Below, piece by piece: positions 50,056 through 62,350 of a stretch of DNA of 64,000 bases. The DNA is from Siphonodentalium dalli (Eukaryota; Mollusca; Scaphopoda; Gadilida; Siphonodentaliidae). Made by a program: the position numbers and the translations under genes. Each line of letters opens with the position of its first letter. Positions within the stretch are counted from its first letter, which is position 1. The stretch covers positions 183,251,956 to 183,315,955 of the forward strand of contig CP136063.1 in assembly GCA_032622095.1 (NCBI GenBank). Reading direction: 5' to 3'. A model generated the notes under the pieces. It was not told the origin of the DNA, did not search any database, and saw nothing but the letters and a program-made list of their open reading frames with translations.

Positions 50056-50829
50056 TTAGGACTGTATTCTTATGCTATCCCCGGTAGTTTTTGTCACCTG
50101 TTAGTGCCGGACATCTCCTTTACAGTCTCATACCCTGTATGAACGCCATACTCATGCTGGGCATTGGTCGACTGCGGAAGTGGTAATGTACCACATGGTA
50201 CATCACATCCTTCCGCAGCTGACCTATGTGACTATGTCCAGTAATAAACCAAATAATTGGACATTCTACATCTTTACAATTTATGTTAATCTGTTACTTG
50301 TTACATGCATATCATTTATATACCATGTATTCCTCTGTTTATTTGCATATATACATGTAGGTTGTCCTACACCAATGTGTGCTTTAAAGACCACTAAAAC
50401 GTATCTTGTCTTATCTTATTTTCCCCACATGGACTATACATATAATTAATACCCCAATTACGATATGTTACATGTTGAAAATATTGTGATGTAGACATAT
50501 TACTGTTGCAGCAATTTTTTGTCAACAACAGTTATTTCAAATATTGAAGTCTAAATCTGTTTTCAGAATATTTTCAATCCGTTAACTTTTCCAATTCTTA
50601 CCTTTACAATTTGCTGGTTTGAGTTGTGAAATCTCGTTATTGGAGGAATAATTGACAATGACAATCAAGAATACAATTGATCTATTTTTGGGTGTACTTG
50701 TTGATGATACATGCGGTTGTTTTACAGATGTTCATAACTTTTCACAGCATGGTCCAACTGCGAAGGTATTGAGTCCCTTTAATGAGAGTATCGTGAGCGA
50801 CACGATGGCGTGTGGCGACTGTAACTTAC

Positions 50830-50953
50830 CCGAGAGACCAGTGACGTCCATCTTTGGGAGATTCCTCGCCTTTAGAATGACGACAGTCAGTCTGTTAGCC
50901 GCCGGTTGGTAGCACAGACTGACCAGGAGCTCCCCACGACCTTGGCATTGAAT
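50830..50953 (-). CDS. Syt4: Synaptotagmin-4/11-type protein, penultimate coding exon (start of C2B)
   Basis: This 124 nt exon is too short to stand out as an open frame. It translates as [20 protein letters not shown], then [21 protein letters not shown], ending with the first base of an Asp codon. [12 protein letters not shown] is the characteristic first strand of the Syt4/11 C2B domain, and [11 protein letters not shown] carries the first Ca2+-loop aspartates. It has a good acceptor (CCGCAG at 50954-50959) and a consensus donor (GTAAGT at 50824-50829). Joining to 42369 restores SDPYVK in frame, so the two exons prove each other. The upstream intron is phase 0. The C2A domain and membrane anchor must lie at higher coordinates; I found no exon for them up to 64000. 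Confidence 0.93.
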
Positions 50954-52004
50954 CTGCGGATAAGATATGAATGTTTTAAATATTCATCCAAGTGTTCTAG
51001 GCATCACCAGCCGTGTGAGAAATGTATACAAACTACCTAAGTTATTTTCGACGCTACGCTTGATGATCTGGACAATATAGATATATGGATAACATGCATG
51101 AATAGCAAACTAAGGTATGCTATTATTGTAAATGGCAACAATTCACATGTTTATACACGCTATCCATTATATGTCGACGAATCCATATCTCCAAGAAGCC
51201 TGCATGTACTGGTTTCTGAAGTTGCGACAGACCTATACAGTCCGATAAAAGGCTTTGAATTGTCGTATTAATCCACTGTTGAAGAACGAGAGTAATAACT
51301 TGTACGTTTTTTTTTGCGTAGCATACTGTATTTAGAGGCGGAGAAACATCCTAATTTCGCACAACGACGAATATACTCATTTCGCGCAAACGATTAGCTA
51401 TTCGTTGGTGTTTCGGCATAAAATCACAGCGGACATGGGGTCTTTTATGTCTTCAGCTGTCATTGCTGACGCAACTATGTTGAAATTTGCATGGCTTTGT
51501 TCTTATAACATCATACCATCGTGTTCTGGTGACCGAGTGTTTGTCGCCCACTGTACGGACAATATAAAAACACTCCGCCAGAAATACAGTACTACGAAAA
51601 CGCGTACATATAATTACTTCCCTTCATCCTCATTGTTCATTGGGGGCTGACAAACGAAGTGTTTTCACAGTATGCACGGTACACTATTTAGGATACATCA
51701 ACACGACGTTTTTCCCCTCTCATTGAGTCAAGGAAGCAACACAATTCAATGACATTTCACTCTATATTGATGTGGGTGGCTGCACACGATTCTTGGATTA
51801 TATGGTTAACCCTTCTTTACAATATGTATTCCCCACTCAGTTATAAACGTAAACTATATATACACTAAAAATCTTGTTGAGTATATGTCTATTCAACACG
51901 TTGATTGACAATGTGTTGAGCGGTTTGTATTCAGCGGTTGAGTAACGAGTATGCTCAACAATGACAAATCAGGATATCTGTTTCGAATTAATACAACACG
52001 TTGA
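50954..52004. other. Start of the upstream synaptotagmin intron; no gene recognised
   Basis: Sequence 5' of the exon at 50953 in the direction of the gene. A single TTAACCCTTCTTTACAATAT end of a TTAA family lies at 51806. No C2A exon was found. Confidence 0.5.
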
Positions 52005-52404
52005 TTAACCCTTTACCTAACAAACCGGCCAAAACCGGCCAAATAAAGCTTCAACAGCCTAAAATATCTTCGGTCTGTCTCAATAGAACCATACAAATAT
52101 GGATATCATTGGAACCGGCTCCTTGACCACATTGTGATAGTTACAGTTAGCCCTGTGCCAATGCATTCTCTTATATATGCGAGTCGACCATAGGTCGCCT
52201 CGCATATATAAGAGAATGCATTGGCCTAAAAAAATATCTTTTTTTAACACTTTTTACCATTTTTTCTTACATTCTTTAACAATTTTATAATGTTTAATGT
52301 GTTAAGCCAATGCATTCTCTTATATATGCGAGGCGACCTATGGTCGACTCGCATATATAAGAGAATGCATTGGCACAGGGCCGTTATGTTGGTTAAAGGG
52401 TTAA
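52005..52404. mobile_element. TTAA-flanked (piggyBac-like) element with twin hairpins, copy 2
   Basis: This is the reverse-oriented relative of 34353-34751. TTAA lies at 52005-52008 and 52401-52404, and the ends are CCCTTTACCTAACAAACCGG and, inward from the right, CCCTTTAACCAACATAACGG. The twin hairpins (about 52157-52226 and 52309-52373) are essentially identical to those of the other copy, whereas the termini have drifted slightly. Confidence 0.9.
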
Positions 52405-53960
52405 AAGTTCTAGGAACAATAACATAATTAGAAACACTGTGCAGCTACAACGGTAGTCATTTCGATTTGTTTACTCTACGTTTCAACATTTTATATGGAT
52501 CTATAAATGCAACATTGAGATCGAGAGGAGATGGCCGATAGTTATGTAAGAACTTGATTAAGTTCATCACCTCAGTAAAGAGTGAACATTTTGAAGCCGA
52601 AGTTCTAGTTTCATGCACACCCACAAACAATCCAGTCATATGAACCATATGAATCAAATTATATCACAGACTACTTTGTGGGGTGAAGGAAAAAAATCAC
52701 TCGATCTTTTCGACCACTCCGGGCGGTTCGGAAAGGGGAAAAAATAACTCCGGGCGGTTCGCGCCCAACCACTCTCCTCTAGACTAATTTAATATCTTGC
52801 AACAGACCATTATCTGATTACCATAAATTTCCCGATATTTCCAGTTCTGATTTGGGCGCTGATTCTGGATATATAATCAATTCAGTTTCGAGAATTCAGA
52901 TACATTTTGCAGTCAACTGTTGAGTAAAATCAATCGGTTGTTGAGCGATTTCACTTTCAGTGTTGAGTGTTCTACCATAATAGCCTGTATATGTGCATGT
53001 GAGTGACTTTGAATTGCTCTTTCTAGAATTATATGTATATAATACTCGTATCTTAAAAAATATGAAGTAAAATACATTACATTATGAGGCTTTAATTTGG
53101 AATTGATTCCTTCTATTTACTGAATATGACGGATTCACTACTGGAGTGTTCAGTCAATACCTTTACACGGGGACCATGTATGAAATCACATGCTCGCGGC
53201 GAACCCTCCATTGGTTGAGAAGTAGCATCAATGTTTAGTATATGTCATCTAATCGGTGAATTAATAAATAAAATTAACAACAATGCTGTTCCGAATCTCA
53301 GGTATGACGAATTCACAAAACTAATTGAAACGTTAACCTGAATTCATACGAAGTAGGTTTCCCGAAGTATGTATGGGCAAACCGTACTTACACTCAAAAT
53401 AACTAAAATACTGACAATTTTGACAAAAACCTGCTCGCAATGTCGACTGTTTACAAACGGTGCTACTCCAGACCTTTGACCTTTGTCGGTCGGTTGGGTA
53501 ATATTTAGGGAATCGGACGGGGTTTATCCGGAATCCGGAATGTTGTTTGCCAGCCAGTGATTTGACTTTATAGAGGATACCGTGACTGACGTACTATAAA
53601 TTGAAAGTCAACTGTTGACGATGGAGTGCTCATAAAAAGGCAACATTGGCGTGATTTAATTTCTTTGATTTTAGCCGATAGCCATTTTGAATCTTATTGT
53701 TTCTCCGTTAATATCGGGAAGATCCCCCGCGGGCTTCATAGCGTATACTGACAACGCCATCGGTCCCAATATAAACAGTGTAATTCTGTCACCAGCGAGG
53801 CCTGGAATATCTAATTTCCTGCTAAGACTGTGTTTCCTATAGATCGCCCACGTCCTGTCACTGACAAAACCAACGACGCACATATCGGGAGCAATCGATT
53901 GGCGCGCTCTGCACGTTTTATTGTATAGACCACCACTGACAATAATTGACCGGTGACAGT
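52405..53960. other. No gene recognised
   Basis: Non-coding; a duplicated CTCCGGGCGGTTCG occurs at about 52717 and 52748. Confidence 0.5.
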
Positions 53961-55121
53961 CGGGAGTAGGAAATGACGTCAGTACTTGATCAATGGTGGG
54001 TTACCTTAATTCGATGGTTGCCAGTATGACATCGGCATATCTTTACAAGTCGACAAAGTGCTAAATTGGGTATACTGCAAATAACATCGATAGCGAGATC
54101 TTCAGAAAGATTTTATCTCAGTCTCTTTTTGAAAGTTTTGTGCTTGTTGTCAATGATACGGAGGTTACCGGAAGAGTTACCATGACTGAATTATTTTGTA
54201 CCGTATGAATTTGTGGAGGCGGATATGGTGTCTCGTCATTCTGAGTCTGTGTAATGCCATGTTCACAAGCTGGCTAATTTCCCTGACAGTTTTGACCCTG
54301 TCTTATTGACCTGTCACCAAGCGACGCATGTGAGTCGCCAGCATGTTTTCGCGGGAGTAGGAAATGACGGCAGTACTTGATCAATGGTGGGTTACCTTAA
54401 TTCGATGGTCGCCAGTATGGCGTCGGGGTATCTATATATACAAGTCGACAAAGAGCTAAATTGGGTACTGCAAATAACATCGATAGAGAGATCTTCTGCA
54501 AGATTGTTATCTCAGTCACTTTTTGAAAATTTTGTATTTGTTGTCAATGAGACGGAAGTTACCTGAAGAGTTACCATGACTGAGTTATTTTGTGCCATAT
54601 TAATTTGTGGGGGCGGATATGGTATCTTGTCATTCTGAGTCTGTGTAAGGCCACGTTCACAAGCTGGCAAATTTCCCTGACAGTTTTGACCCGTCACCAA
54701 GCAAAGCACGAGAGTCGCCAGCATGTTTTCGCGGGAGTAGGAAATGACGGCAGTACTTGCTCAATGATGGGTTACCTTAATTCGATGGTCGCCAGTGTGA
54801 CATAGCGATATCTATACAAGTCGACATAGAGCTAAATTGGGTACTGCAAATTACATCTATTGAGAGATCTTCTGCAAGGTGTTTATCTCAGTCTCTTGAT
54901 GACGGTTTAATTTATGTTGTCAATGACTCGAGTGAAACGGAGGTTTCCCGGAAGATTTACCATGACTGAGTTATTTATACCGTATATGAATTTGTGGAGG
55001 CGGCTATCGTGTCTTGTCAGTCTGAGTCTTCGTACGGGTAGGATCACAAGCTGGCAAATTTCTCTCATAGTTTTGACCGTGTCTTATTGACCGGTCACCT
55101 CGCGACGCATGTGAGTCGCAT
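53961..55121. repeat. Tandem triplication, about 385 bp unit
   Basis: CGGGAGTAGGAAATGACG starts copies at 53961, 54352 and 54732. Each copy contains TGGGTTACCTTAATTCGATG, CAAGTCGACA, a TTTATCTCAGTC block and GAGTCTGTGTA-like blocks. The copies differ by small indels and substitutions. Short open frames in copies 2 and 3 are related but not conserved in copy 1. Confidence 0.9.
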
Positions 55122-55302
55122 GCCAATATTGATTTACTCCGGCTAACATTTTATTTATATTTGTGCAATATGCTACTGCTATGTTCTGGACACCGTTAAT
55201 TGACAGTTTGAGGACGTAAATGAACCAGTATCTATAATAATAGTACTGGATAATCTCGACGTCAAGTAGGATTCACATAAGCATTTTGAGTATTTGGTTG
55301 GT

Positions 55303-55763
55303 TTAAAGATGAATAATCCGAATTAACGCTCATAAATTACTATTTCCTTGTCTTCGGGGGGAGGGGTAAAAACTATTTGATTCGAGTTGAGGAACCCACC
55401 CATCAAAGCTCAGAGTGATCAGATATCGATTTTTGTAATCTATTATTTTTCACCACCGATACTTTTATAGTGGCCCACTTACAAGTCGACGAGAAGACGG
55501 TCTCTGACCAACTTGCGGATGAAGTTGGATAACTCTAACATCAAGTGGCTGTTTTGTTTCAGATATTTGACAAACCGGCAAAATTTCGCTGAACAAAATG
55601 TTGAATAATAACAGGCCTTGTGCTATTTTATACTAAAGTTGACTGTGGTTAGCATTATTTTTGGGCAATTAATCGATTATGATAACTGAAGTTGCATTTA
55701 AAAAAATGTTGTTGTTGGGATCTGATGAAATGGGGACCAATGAATCTGATTAAGTACCTTTAA
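55303..55763. mobile_element. AGGTACTCAATC-family element, copy 3
   Basis: TTAA at 55303-55306 and 55760-55763 encloses 453 bp with the family body: GCTCATAAATTACTATTTCC, CATCAAAGCTCAGAGTGATC and TTAATCGATTATGATAACTG. The right end is AAGTACCT. Confidence 0.8.
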
Positions 55764-55802
55764 ATGTTAAGTGTAGATAATTATAGAGGGTCTAGTTCAA
55801 CT

Positions 55803-55960
55803 CCCGTTAGTGGCTATATATGGTGTAGTTAGTGGCTATATATGGTGGAGTTAGTGGCTATATATGGTGGAGTTAGTGGCTATATATGGTGGAGTTAGTG
55901 GCTATATATGGTGGAGTTGTTGTTGACTCCCGTTAGTGGCTATGGTGGAGTTGTTGTTGA
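55803..55960. repeat. Tandem repeat, 22 bp unit
   Basis: Five copies of TTAGTGGCTATATATGGTGG plus two bases, followed by a partial copy with a deleted TATA and a GTTGTTGTTGA end. Confidence 0.95.
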
Positions 55961-56421
55961 ATTATTAGGTGCCCCATGTGGCCGTGACTGTGAACATATA
56001 TAGTATGTTGCTCGGTATCTGACAAGGAATTGATTTGGTGCAAATGGTCACCCATATATGACCCCATTATAATGACCCCACCACGAGGTTACTGTCACAA
56101 CCAAAGAGGTCACTCTCCCATTTCCATTGACCAAACACAGTGTTCTGATTCGTCGTATTGAGTATAACACACATGGTTTAACCTGGCCCTGCAGGGCTTT
56201 GCAGTAATATCATTATGTAATTTAGAAAAATCGTATAATATTGTTTTCGAACGAAAGAGAAGAGAAGCTGGTGCAATCAGACGCAATTAGACGCCAAAAA
56301 GATATTCTACCATTAGGGAAATTCGACTGAGATACCCGCGCTGCAAGATTTCACTTCATAGTGGAACTACACGTAAATGAGTATTTAGTACATAAAGGGT
56401 TAACATAAACCATGTTTCAAT

Positions 56422-56510
56422 TAACCCTTCCATGACTGGAGCTTCCTGAAATTTTGAGAAAACCAATGCCAATGCATTCTCTTATATATGCGTGTCGCCC
56501 ATATACCGCT
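56422..56510. mobile_element. Truncated end of the hairpin element family
   Basis: It starts with TTAACCCTTCCATGACTGGA, then CTTCCTGA and GCCAATGCATTCTCTTATAT. This is the left half of the family at 49536, cut off at about 56500 in the hairpin. Confidence 0.65.
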
Positions 56511-58470
56511 TATGTTGTATTGAATAATCTTCATTATATCACATGAAACCCAGGGGGGGGGTCGGAAAAAAGTGCCATGACAGTAGGCTGAATTTTTTTT
56601 CCGCCTCTTGGATACCCACCACCCCCCTATTTAAAGGAAATTTTTTGTTTCCAATTTCATGCGGGGTACCCACCCCCTTTTTACCTAAAAATCTGTAGTC
56701 TCACACCATTTAGGCTTGGTATTTGTTTCAGTTATAAAGTCTGAGAACAGATAAGAATCGTATAAACCTGCAGCACCCATTGTTATCCTGTTTGTTTTTG
56801 TTTATCAATTGATTCATGACTTGTAAACAAGTTATATGAACATTTTACCATATTTCCAATGATTGTCTGTAATCACTTTAAATACAACTGTATCGAAAAT
56901 TTAAAATACAAATTTAGGCAAAACATTTATGCTAAATAGTAATGGACCCACACGATCTTATATATACCATCTGACAACATGGCGTTTAACAGATTGATCA
57001 GCATTCATATGGCTTTGATGTGAAATTGTGTCCAAAAAAAAAAACACGATGGGATTTCCATGTTTTGCCTCTTATGCTGTCTGATAAGGTCTAAGGGTGG
57101 ATACACACATGCATGTAATCTATGTAATTATCGTGTATTTGGCGTTTTAGATGGATCATATAGTGAATGCAATATGTGTCCACTGACAACCCAATCATTG
57201 CCGACGTGTTGACCGCACTTGGTTCTAGTTCGGAATATAGATACACCGAGTCACCAGGCCACTTAAAATATTTGTTCGTGGGATAACCCATATGGTGGAC
57301 GTTCTATTTAAATAATTACCAATCCTCTCTTGATATTCATAGCAGTAGTGGATCAGGATTTCCACCAACTTGGGGATATATGTGATCCCGAAAGCTACCA
57401 GGTGGTGTGGCTAACTCTGAGCTATTCAACTAAAACATATTATATTGTACCTTTCTTCCCAGTTTATTCCGACCGCTGCATTCAAATAAGTCCCTTAGCG
57501 ATTTGAAGCTTTCGCGACCCCACGCCAAACAAGCATCATGGTCGAAATTGTTCAATATCAAGCCTGTAAATTCCAGACGTGTCGCTTCTGTTGTTTGTGC
57601 ATTAATAAAATGCCAGATATCACATAGACTTGGCTAATTTCCACATCCGTAAGTGGAGACATGTTTTGGATTGGCCTTAAATGTCCTGATAGCAGACAGT
57701 TTTACTTCGCTTATCCCTACTCACTTGTCTGGCCTGTTAATAATGAACCTCTTGAGCGCAGATGACTAATGTTGTCAATTATTGGTGTGGCCATGTAAAA
57801 TACATGTATTTTACATACAAACATTACATGCATGTGTGTACCCACCCTATGGCATAATGAGTAAACATTAATGATATAAATGAATAGCTTTATTCATTTG
57901 TATTTACTTTAATCATGGGTGTCATAACTGTCCATTTTCACCTTGAACCAGTGGCGTTGGTACTTGACAATGTGATCTGATGCAAAAGACGAAATTGTGA
58001 GTGTTGGTTTGTAACCGGGATTTCTGAGAAGCATTATGCCTATATCCACACTAACTACCCCCCCCCCCCCCCTAAGCCCTGACCTAAGTGTCATACATAC
58101 CATAACAATGATGCTGAACACTTTGAGGCAATTATATTGCAGAAATGTTGTAAGAGGAAAAAACTGTGACCATTTGGAAAAAAGGGACTTTTTTCGCGGC
58201 TGAACCACCCACCCACCCGGCCTACTGTATGGAAAAAAGTGAATGACCCCCCCCCCTGTGAAACCCCTATTATATCCTTAAAAAGCCATTACATATCTCC
58301 TTTTATTATATACTTGCCCATGAATTATAAGGTTTTAGCAGTGAGATATAAGTGATACCCCACTAGTGAGATATCGATATCTCACTGGTATTATTGCGCC
58401 GTATGGATCCTCATGTGTGTAGTCAGGTTATACTTCATAGTGAATGATTTCCTGCACACATCATGTACTG
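56511..58470. other. No gene recognised
   Basis: Contains poly-C/G tracts (56551, 58060-58071, 58248-58256), similar segments rich in ACCCACCCCC, and a small palindrome GTAAAATACATGTATTTTAC at 57796-57815. Confidence 0.5.
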
Positions 58471-58651
58471 ACATTCATTGGGGGTCATCGGCAAGTAACG
58501 AAAGTATATAATAAATACAAAATCTATACTTTTTGAGTGTTTTAAGTATGGGACTATTTTTTTGGGCGTAATGTGTCATCTTGAAATTTCTGATATATTG
58601 ACATGCATTGGGGGCCATAGGCAAGTAACTAAAGTACATCATAAACAGAAT

Positions 58652-58802
58652 ATCCACACTTTTTCAGTGAATATGGGTTAAATCTCATTCGTGATGACAA
58701 AACCTTTGAATTTCCACTCGTGGCTAAAGTCACTCGTGGAAATTCAATGTTTTGTCATCACTCATGAGATATAACCCATATCCACTGAAAAAGTGTGAAT
58801 AT
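58652..58802. repeat. Hairpin with duplicated flank
   Basis: The arms ACACTTTTTCAGTGAATATG and the inverse CATATCCACTGAAAAAGTGT continue through TGATGACAAAACCTTTGAAT and its complement. On the left is a direct repeat of GCATTGGGGG...GGCAAGTAAC at 58477 and 58604. Confidence 0.8.
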
Positions 58803-59154
58803 CCTCCATATATCACAAAGTGTATATCTCACTAGTGACTAATAAGCGCGCCAATAAAATTACTTTACATTGATTAGGCGGATTAATACTATTTTGAAAA
58901 GCCGCGCATGATATAAAAACCTGACAATACAAAATGATTGATTTGTTCATCCAAGTAAAATAGACACAAAAACAAAGAGGCAAATTGGGGGAATATATTT
59001 TTCGTTGCAATCCCGAGCGCGAAATACTGTCGTATACGGTTTAAAGCGTCTCAGTCAACGATGTAAACGTATGCATTTTAAAGCTTTTATAAGGATTTTG
59101 TTTTGTTAAAAAAAGGCATACAGCTCTAGTTTTGTCATGTGATATACATGATCT

Positions 59155-59245
59155 TCAACTCGTTATATTAGGATATAAGATTTTATGAAACTCGTTTGAT
59201 AAAATCTTATATCCCAACATAACTCGCTGGGATACTCTATATATC
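59155..59245. repeat. Hairpin, GATATAAGATTTTAT stem
   Basis: AACTCGTTATATTAGGATAT and AAGATTTTAT are mirrored as ATAAAATCTTATATCCCAAC and ATAACTCG. Confidence 0.8.
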
Positions 59246-59333
59246 ACATACATACATGCATGTATGGTCTCCCGTTACACTTGTTAGACTCTATTTTACC
59301 CTGCCACACAATAACTTTATTTCATATTAGCGT

Positions 59334-59738
59334 TTAAAAGTACATAACCAAATTAACGCTCCAAAATAACTATTTCTTTGGCTTCGGTGGGGGGGGGGGG
59401 GGGTAAAAATATTTAATTCGTGTCGAGAAACTCAGAGTTAGCACATATCGTTTTTTGAAATCTGTTATTTTCACCACCTGAAATATTTGGCGGCCGAGCA
59501 AATATTCGACGAGCCGACCGACATACACTCGATACCACATTCCGTTGAACACAATGTTCAACAAAATGAACAAATTGTTGATATATAACACGTTTTTAAA
59601 TATCGGAGAATTACCAATAATGGATATACATGTAGGAACAAATATTTTGTATTTCTCCAAGTTCTTCTTAGCGGTGGTGTATTTACAGATTTATATATTT
59701 TTGTACATATACGCACTGAGTGCATTGGATCCCTTTAA
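59334..59738. mobile_element. AGGTACTCAATC-family element, copy 4
   Basis: TTAA at 59334-59337 and 59735-59738 encloses 397 bp with a diverged family body. It carries a poly-G tract at 59387-59402 where the other copies have GGGG. Confidence 0.72.
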
Positions 59739-61146
59739 TGTCATTTGCAAAACAAAGCATTCCCACAGAGATGCGGCGACTTATAATACACATTATTTTC
59801 ACCAAACATCATTTTCCGTTATTGCAGAGCTATATTTACAATAGCCTGACTGTATAAACTATGGCGCAGAATGCGTGCTGGATGTTATGGGAATTACATG
59901 ATTGTTAGCTATTGCTTTTTGAATGAATACATGTAACAATAATTCCTGATCGATGGGAAATTGGAACTTAATTTCCCGTAGAGGAAATTTGATTTATTCC
60001 GACACGCGAGCATCCAGAGGAATTTCAATGTTTACCATTACCGAGCCCGACATGAGCCGCGGGCTGTTGATAGGCAAAGTCGATATCTCGGTTTGGTTAT
60101 TCAAATTAAATACATTGGATACGACAACTGATACGCGAAATTCCTATGTTTTCAAAGAAGCAATCCCAATCAATCGTCGTGTATCAGTATGGAAGAGAAG
60201 ATCATCAACACGGTGACCTAAATACACCATGAATGGATATACATATATTGAGTTTGGTAGTGGAAGAATATTAACACTTTCTATTCTAATAATATTTACA
60301 AAATGCTAAGTCAGGCTAAGTGAAGAAGCAGAAGAAGAAGAAGTAGAAGAAGAAGAAAATAAGACGAACAAGAAGAAGAAGATTGATAGATATATGGCGG
60401 TAGTCTCTCTATTAGCCATTGTCAGTCCTCATTATCGTCATTTATATATTCATCTAATATGTTCTATCAGTATATTTTTCGAGGATGTCGTATAGCAATA
60501 CTAATAATAACAATACTAACAACATGCAGGGGGTGACAGGAAGACAGTCTTGTCAGAGTATGCCTCCCGTCATTATATACGACAGACTTTTATTCATTTT
60601 AATCTTATTATTATGTAATATTATTATGTGTATTTTGATACAAAATATTATATCCCATATATCCTAACCTAACGCTCCAAAACATGCGAGTGGATTTTTT
60701 TTTGGCACCACTTCAAATCATATGACCGTTGGTCAAAAACAACTAATTTTACAGTATGTTGTGTAAGGCATGAAATTTTGTCACGGTTGGAAAGTTTGAC
60801 ATTGGAGTGGTTAGGTACCACTAACCTCCTTTCGCCACGTCCCTGGATTGAGAACAATCTTAACAGTGCAACACATCTTATTATCTCGCATTCACATATC
60901 GTCACGACATTGATGAGGACGGAAACGAACAAACCCGCGGCCAATTAGCATGAAGTCTCTATCAAATCAATAACGATAAAACGTCATAAGGTTATTTTCG
61001 GAGTAAATTTTTTCTGATTCCTGATTCTTCATACATGCAATTTGAGGCACGAGTTCGCCCCCGCGATATAACACATGCTATGTAATTACGTCGTCATTTA
61101 CTACGATGATTCAACATGCCATGACATGAATCTCTATTTTATCTAT
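59739..61146. other. No gene recognised
   Basis: Apart from the GAA tract, no repeat stands out. The 87-codon frame at 59953-60216 has no motif I know. Confidence 0.5.
60323..60384 (+). repeat. (GAA)n microsatellite
   Basis: An imperfect GAAGAAGAAG tract of about 60 bp. Confidence 0.9.
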
Positions 61147-61609
61147 GCCCGTAGAGATCATATTCCACGAGTACAAAACCTGAGAACTTTTTGATGTTGT
61201 GACAGGGAAGTGTATAAATTAAAAAAAAAACATTGCAGGTAATATATTTCTTAGTTATTAGATGTTCCTTAAAAATGTACTTCACTGTAGGTGAAGGTCC
61301 AAACTCGAAATTGCACGATTTAAGTGACTTTGTGAGCGAATTTGCTTTGCGTCGCTTACACTTATGGAATTTCTCCTTGGTAGTTAATTCACTGTTTATT
61401 GCGATATCGGCTCACAAAAGTCGCAAAAAACATGCAATCTCGAGCTGGGACCACCCACTAATGTGAACAAGATTATTGAGTAACAAATATTAACAAAGAA
61501 ATATATTTTCTGCCTTGTTTGTTCAATGTTATAAAGTTCCCTGTCAGAACACGTCAGAACATCAAAAAGTTCCCAGGTTTTGTACTGGTGGAATATGATC
61601 TCTACGGGC
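61147..61609. mobile_element. GCCCGTAGAG-ended TIR element, copy 2
   Basis: GCCCGTAGAGATCATATTCC at the left and the mirrored GGAATATGATCTCTACGGGC at the right are exact inverses. The open frame at 61233-61466 lies wholly inside it and is not recognised as a protein. The interior GGTGAAGGTC...AAATTGCACGATTT recurs inverted at 63800-63996. Confidence 0.82.
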
Positions 61610-61794
61610 GTAATTATAAAGCGGAGATTCATAACATGATCTAGATGAATCAGGTGACTGGGAAATTTATAGATTGGAAAATGAAATTATTACGCACGTG
61701 TGTCACGGTGTGCGTGGCGCGAAGATATCACCGAGTAATGAGACATATGTACTTTATTTCCAGCCAATACACCAAGGATTATATATAATATACA

Positions 61795-62350
61795 ATATCT
61801 AATCGGGTTTCACGATTAGATAGCGATTGGTATTCAATCTGAGTAACACGTGCCACGCGAGGTAAGGATTATATTTCAAACCGAGTATCCTGATTTAAAT
61901 TGAAAGGAGGATTACCGAAGCTAACTGGAATGACTATATTGACTAAGCAACGGAGATATTCACATTTATGCGAAGAAGTGTTTAAAAAAGAAAGAAAAAA
62001 AAGAGATGTGTCCTTTAAAGAAGTGTTTTTTTTAAAGACCCACAACTAAAGATACTTCCCTTTGGAATTATGATTATATTGACTTAATAACGGAGATATT
62101 AAGAAATAAAAAACATACGGTTTTGTTAAGTAATGTTTTTTAAAGAAGTGTTTTTAAAGAGAGACCCAAACCTCACCAAGCCTAATTTATTTGTTTACGA
62201 CAAAAGTTCGTCACTTTTATATTGGGTTTTGACCCTGCCGATTAAAGCACAGTGATTAAATCAGGATAATCATTTTTAAATATAATCCTAATATCGCGTG
62301 GCACGATCTACTCAGGTTGAATACCAATCGTTATCTAATCTGAGCCCGGA
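61795..62350. repeat. Inverted-repeat element with GATTAGATAGCGATTGG arms
   Basis: Left 61795-61872 and right 62278-62350 share inverted TTGGTATTCAATCTGAGTA and CGTGCCACGCGA blocks. The interior repeats GACTTAATAACGGAGATATT-like and AAGAAGTGTTTTTAAAGA-like blocks. These also occur in the 1.29 kb arms (26520-26650, 32885-33000) and near 32050. Confidence 0.7.

Larger units (their letters stand above)
42370..50829 (-). other. Intron of the synaptotagmin gene
   Basis: The intron is 8.46 kb and phase 1, with a GTAAGT donor and a TTCAG acceptor. It holds only repeats: a GTACGAGTTGAC-rich repeat at 44100-44580, a GCCCG-ended element at 45157-45512, a TTAA-type element near 45570-45834, a small hairpin at 46768-46876, a hAT-like fold-back at 48125-48564, a Transib-like element at 48903-49354, a hairpin element at 49536-49797 and a 22 bp tandem repeat at 49969-50055. 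The stretches 42400-44100, 45840-46760 and 46880-48120 show no recognisable gene. Confidence 0.85.

Noticed and set aside
51405-51650. Possible upstream synaptotagmin exon
   Set aside because: On the wrong strand, and the opposite strand lacks C2A motifs such as SDPY or DDVIG.
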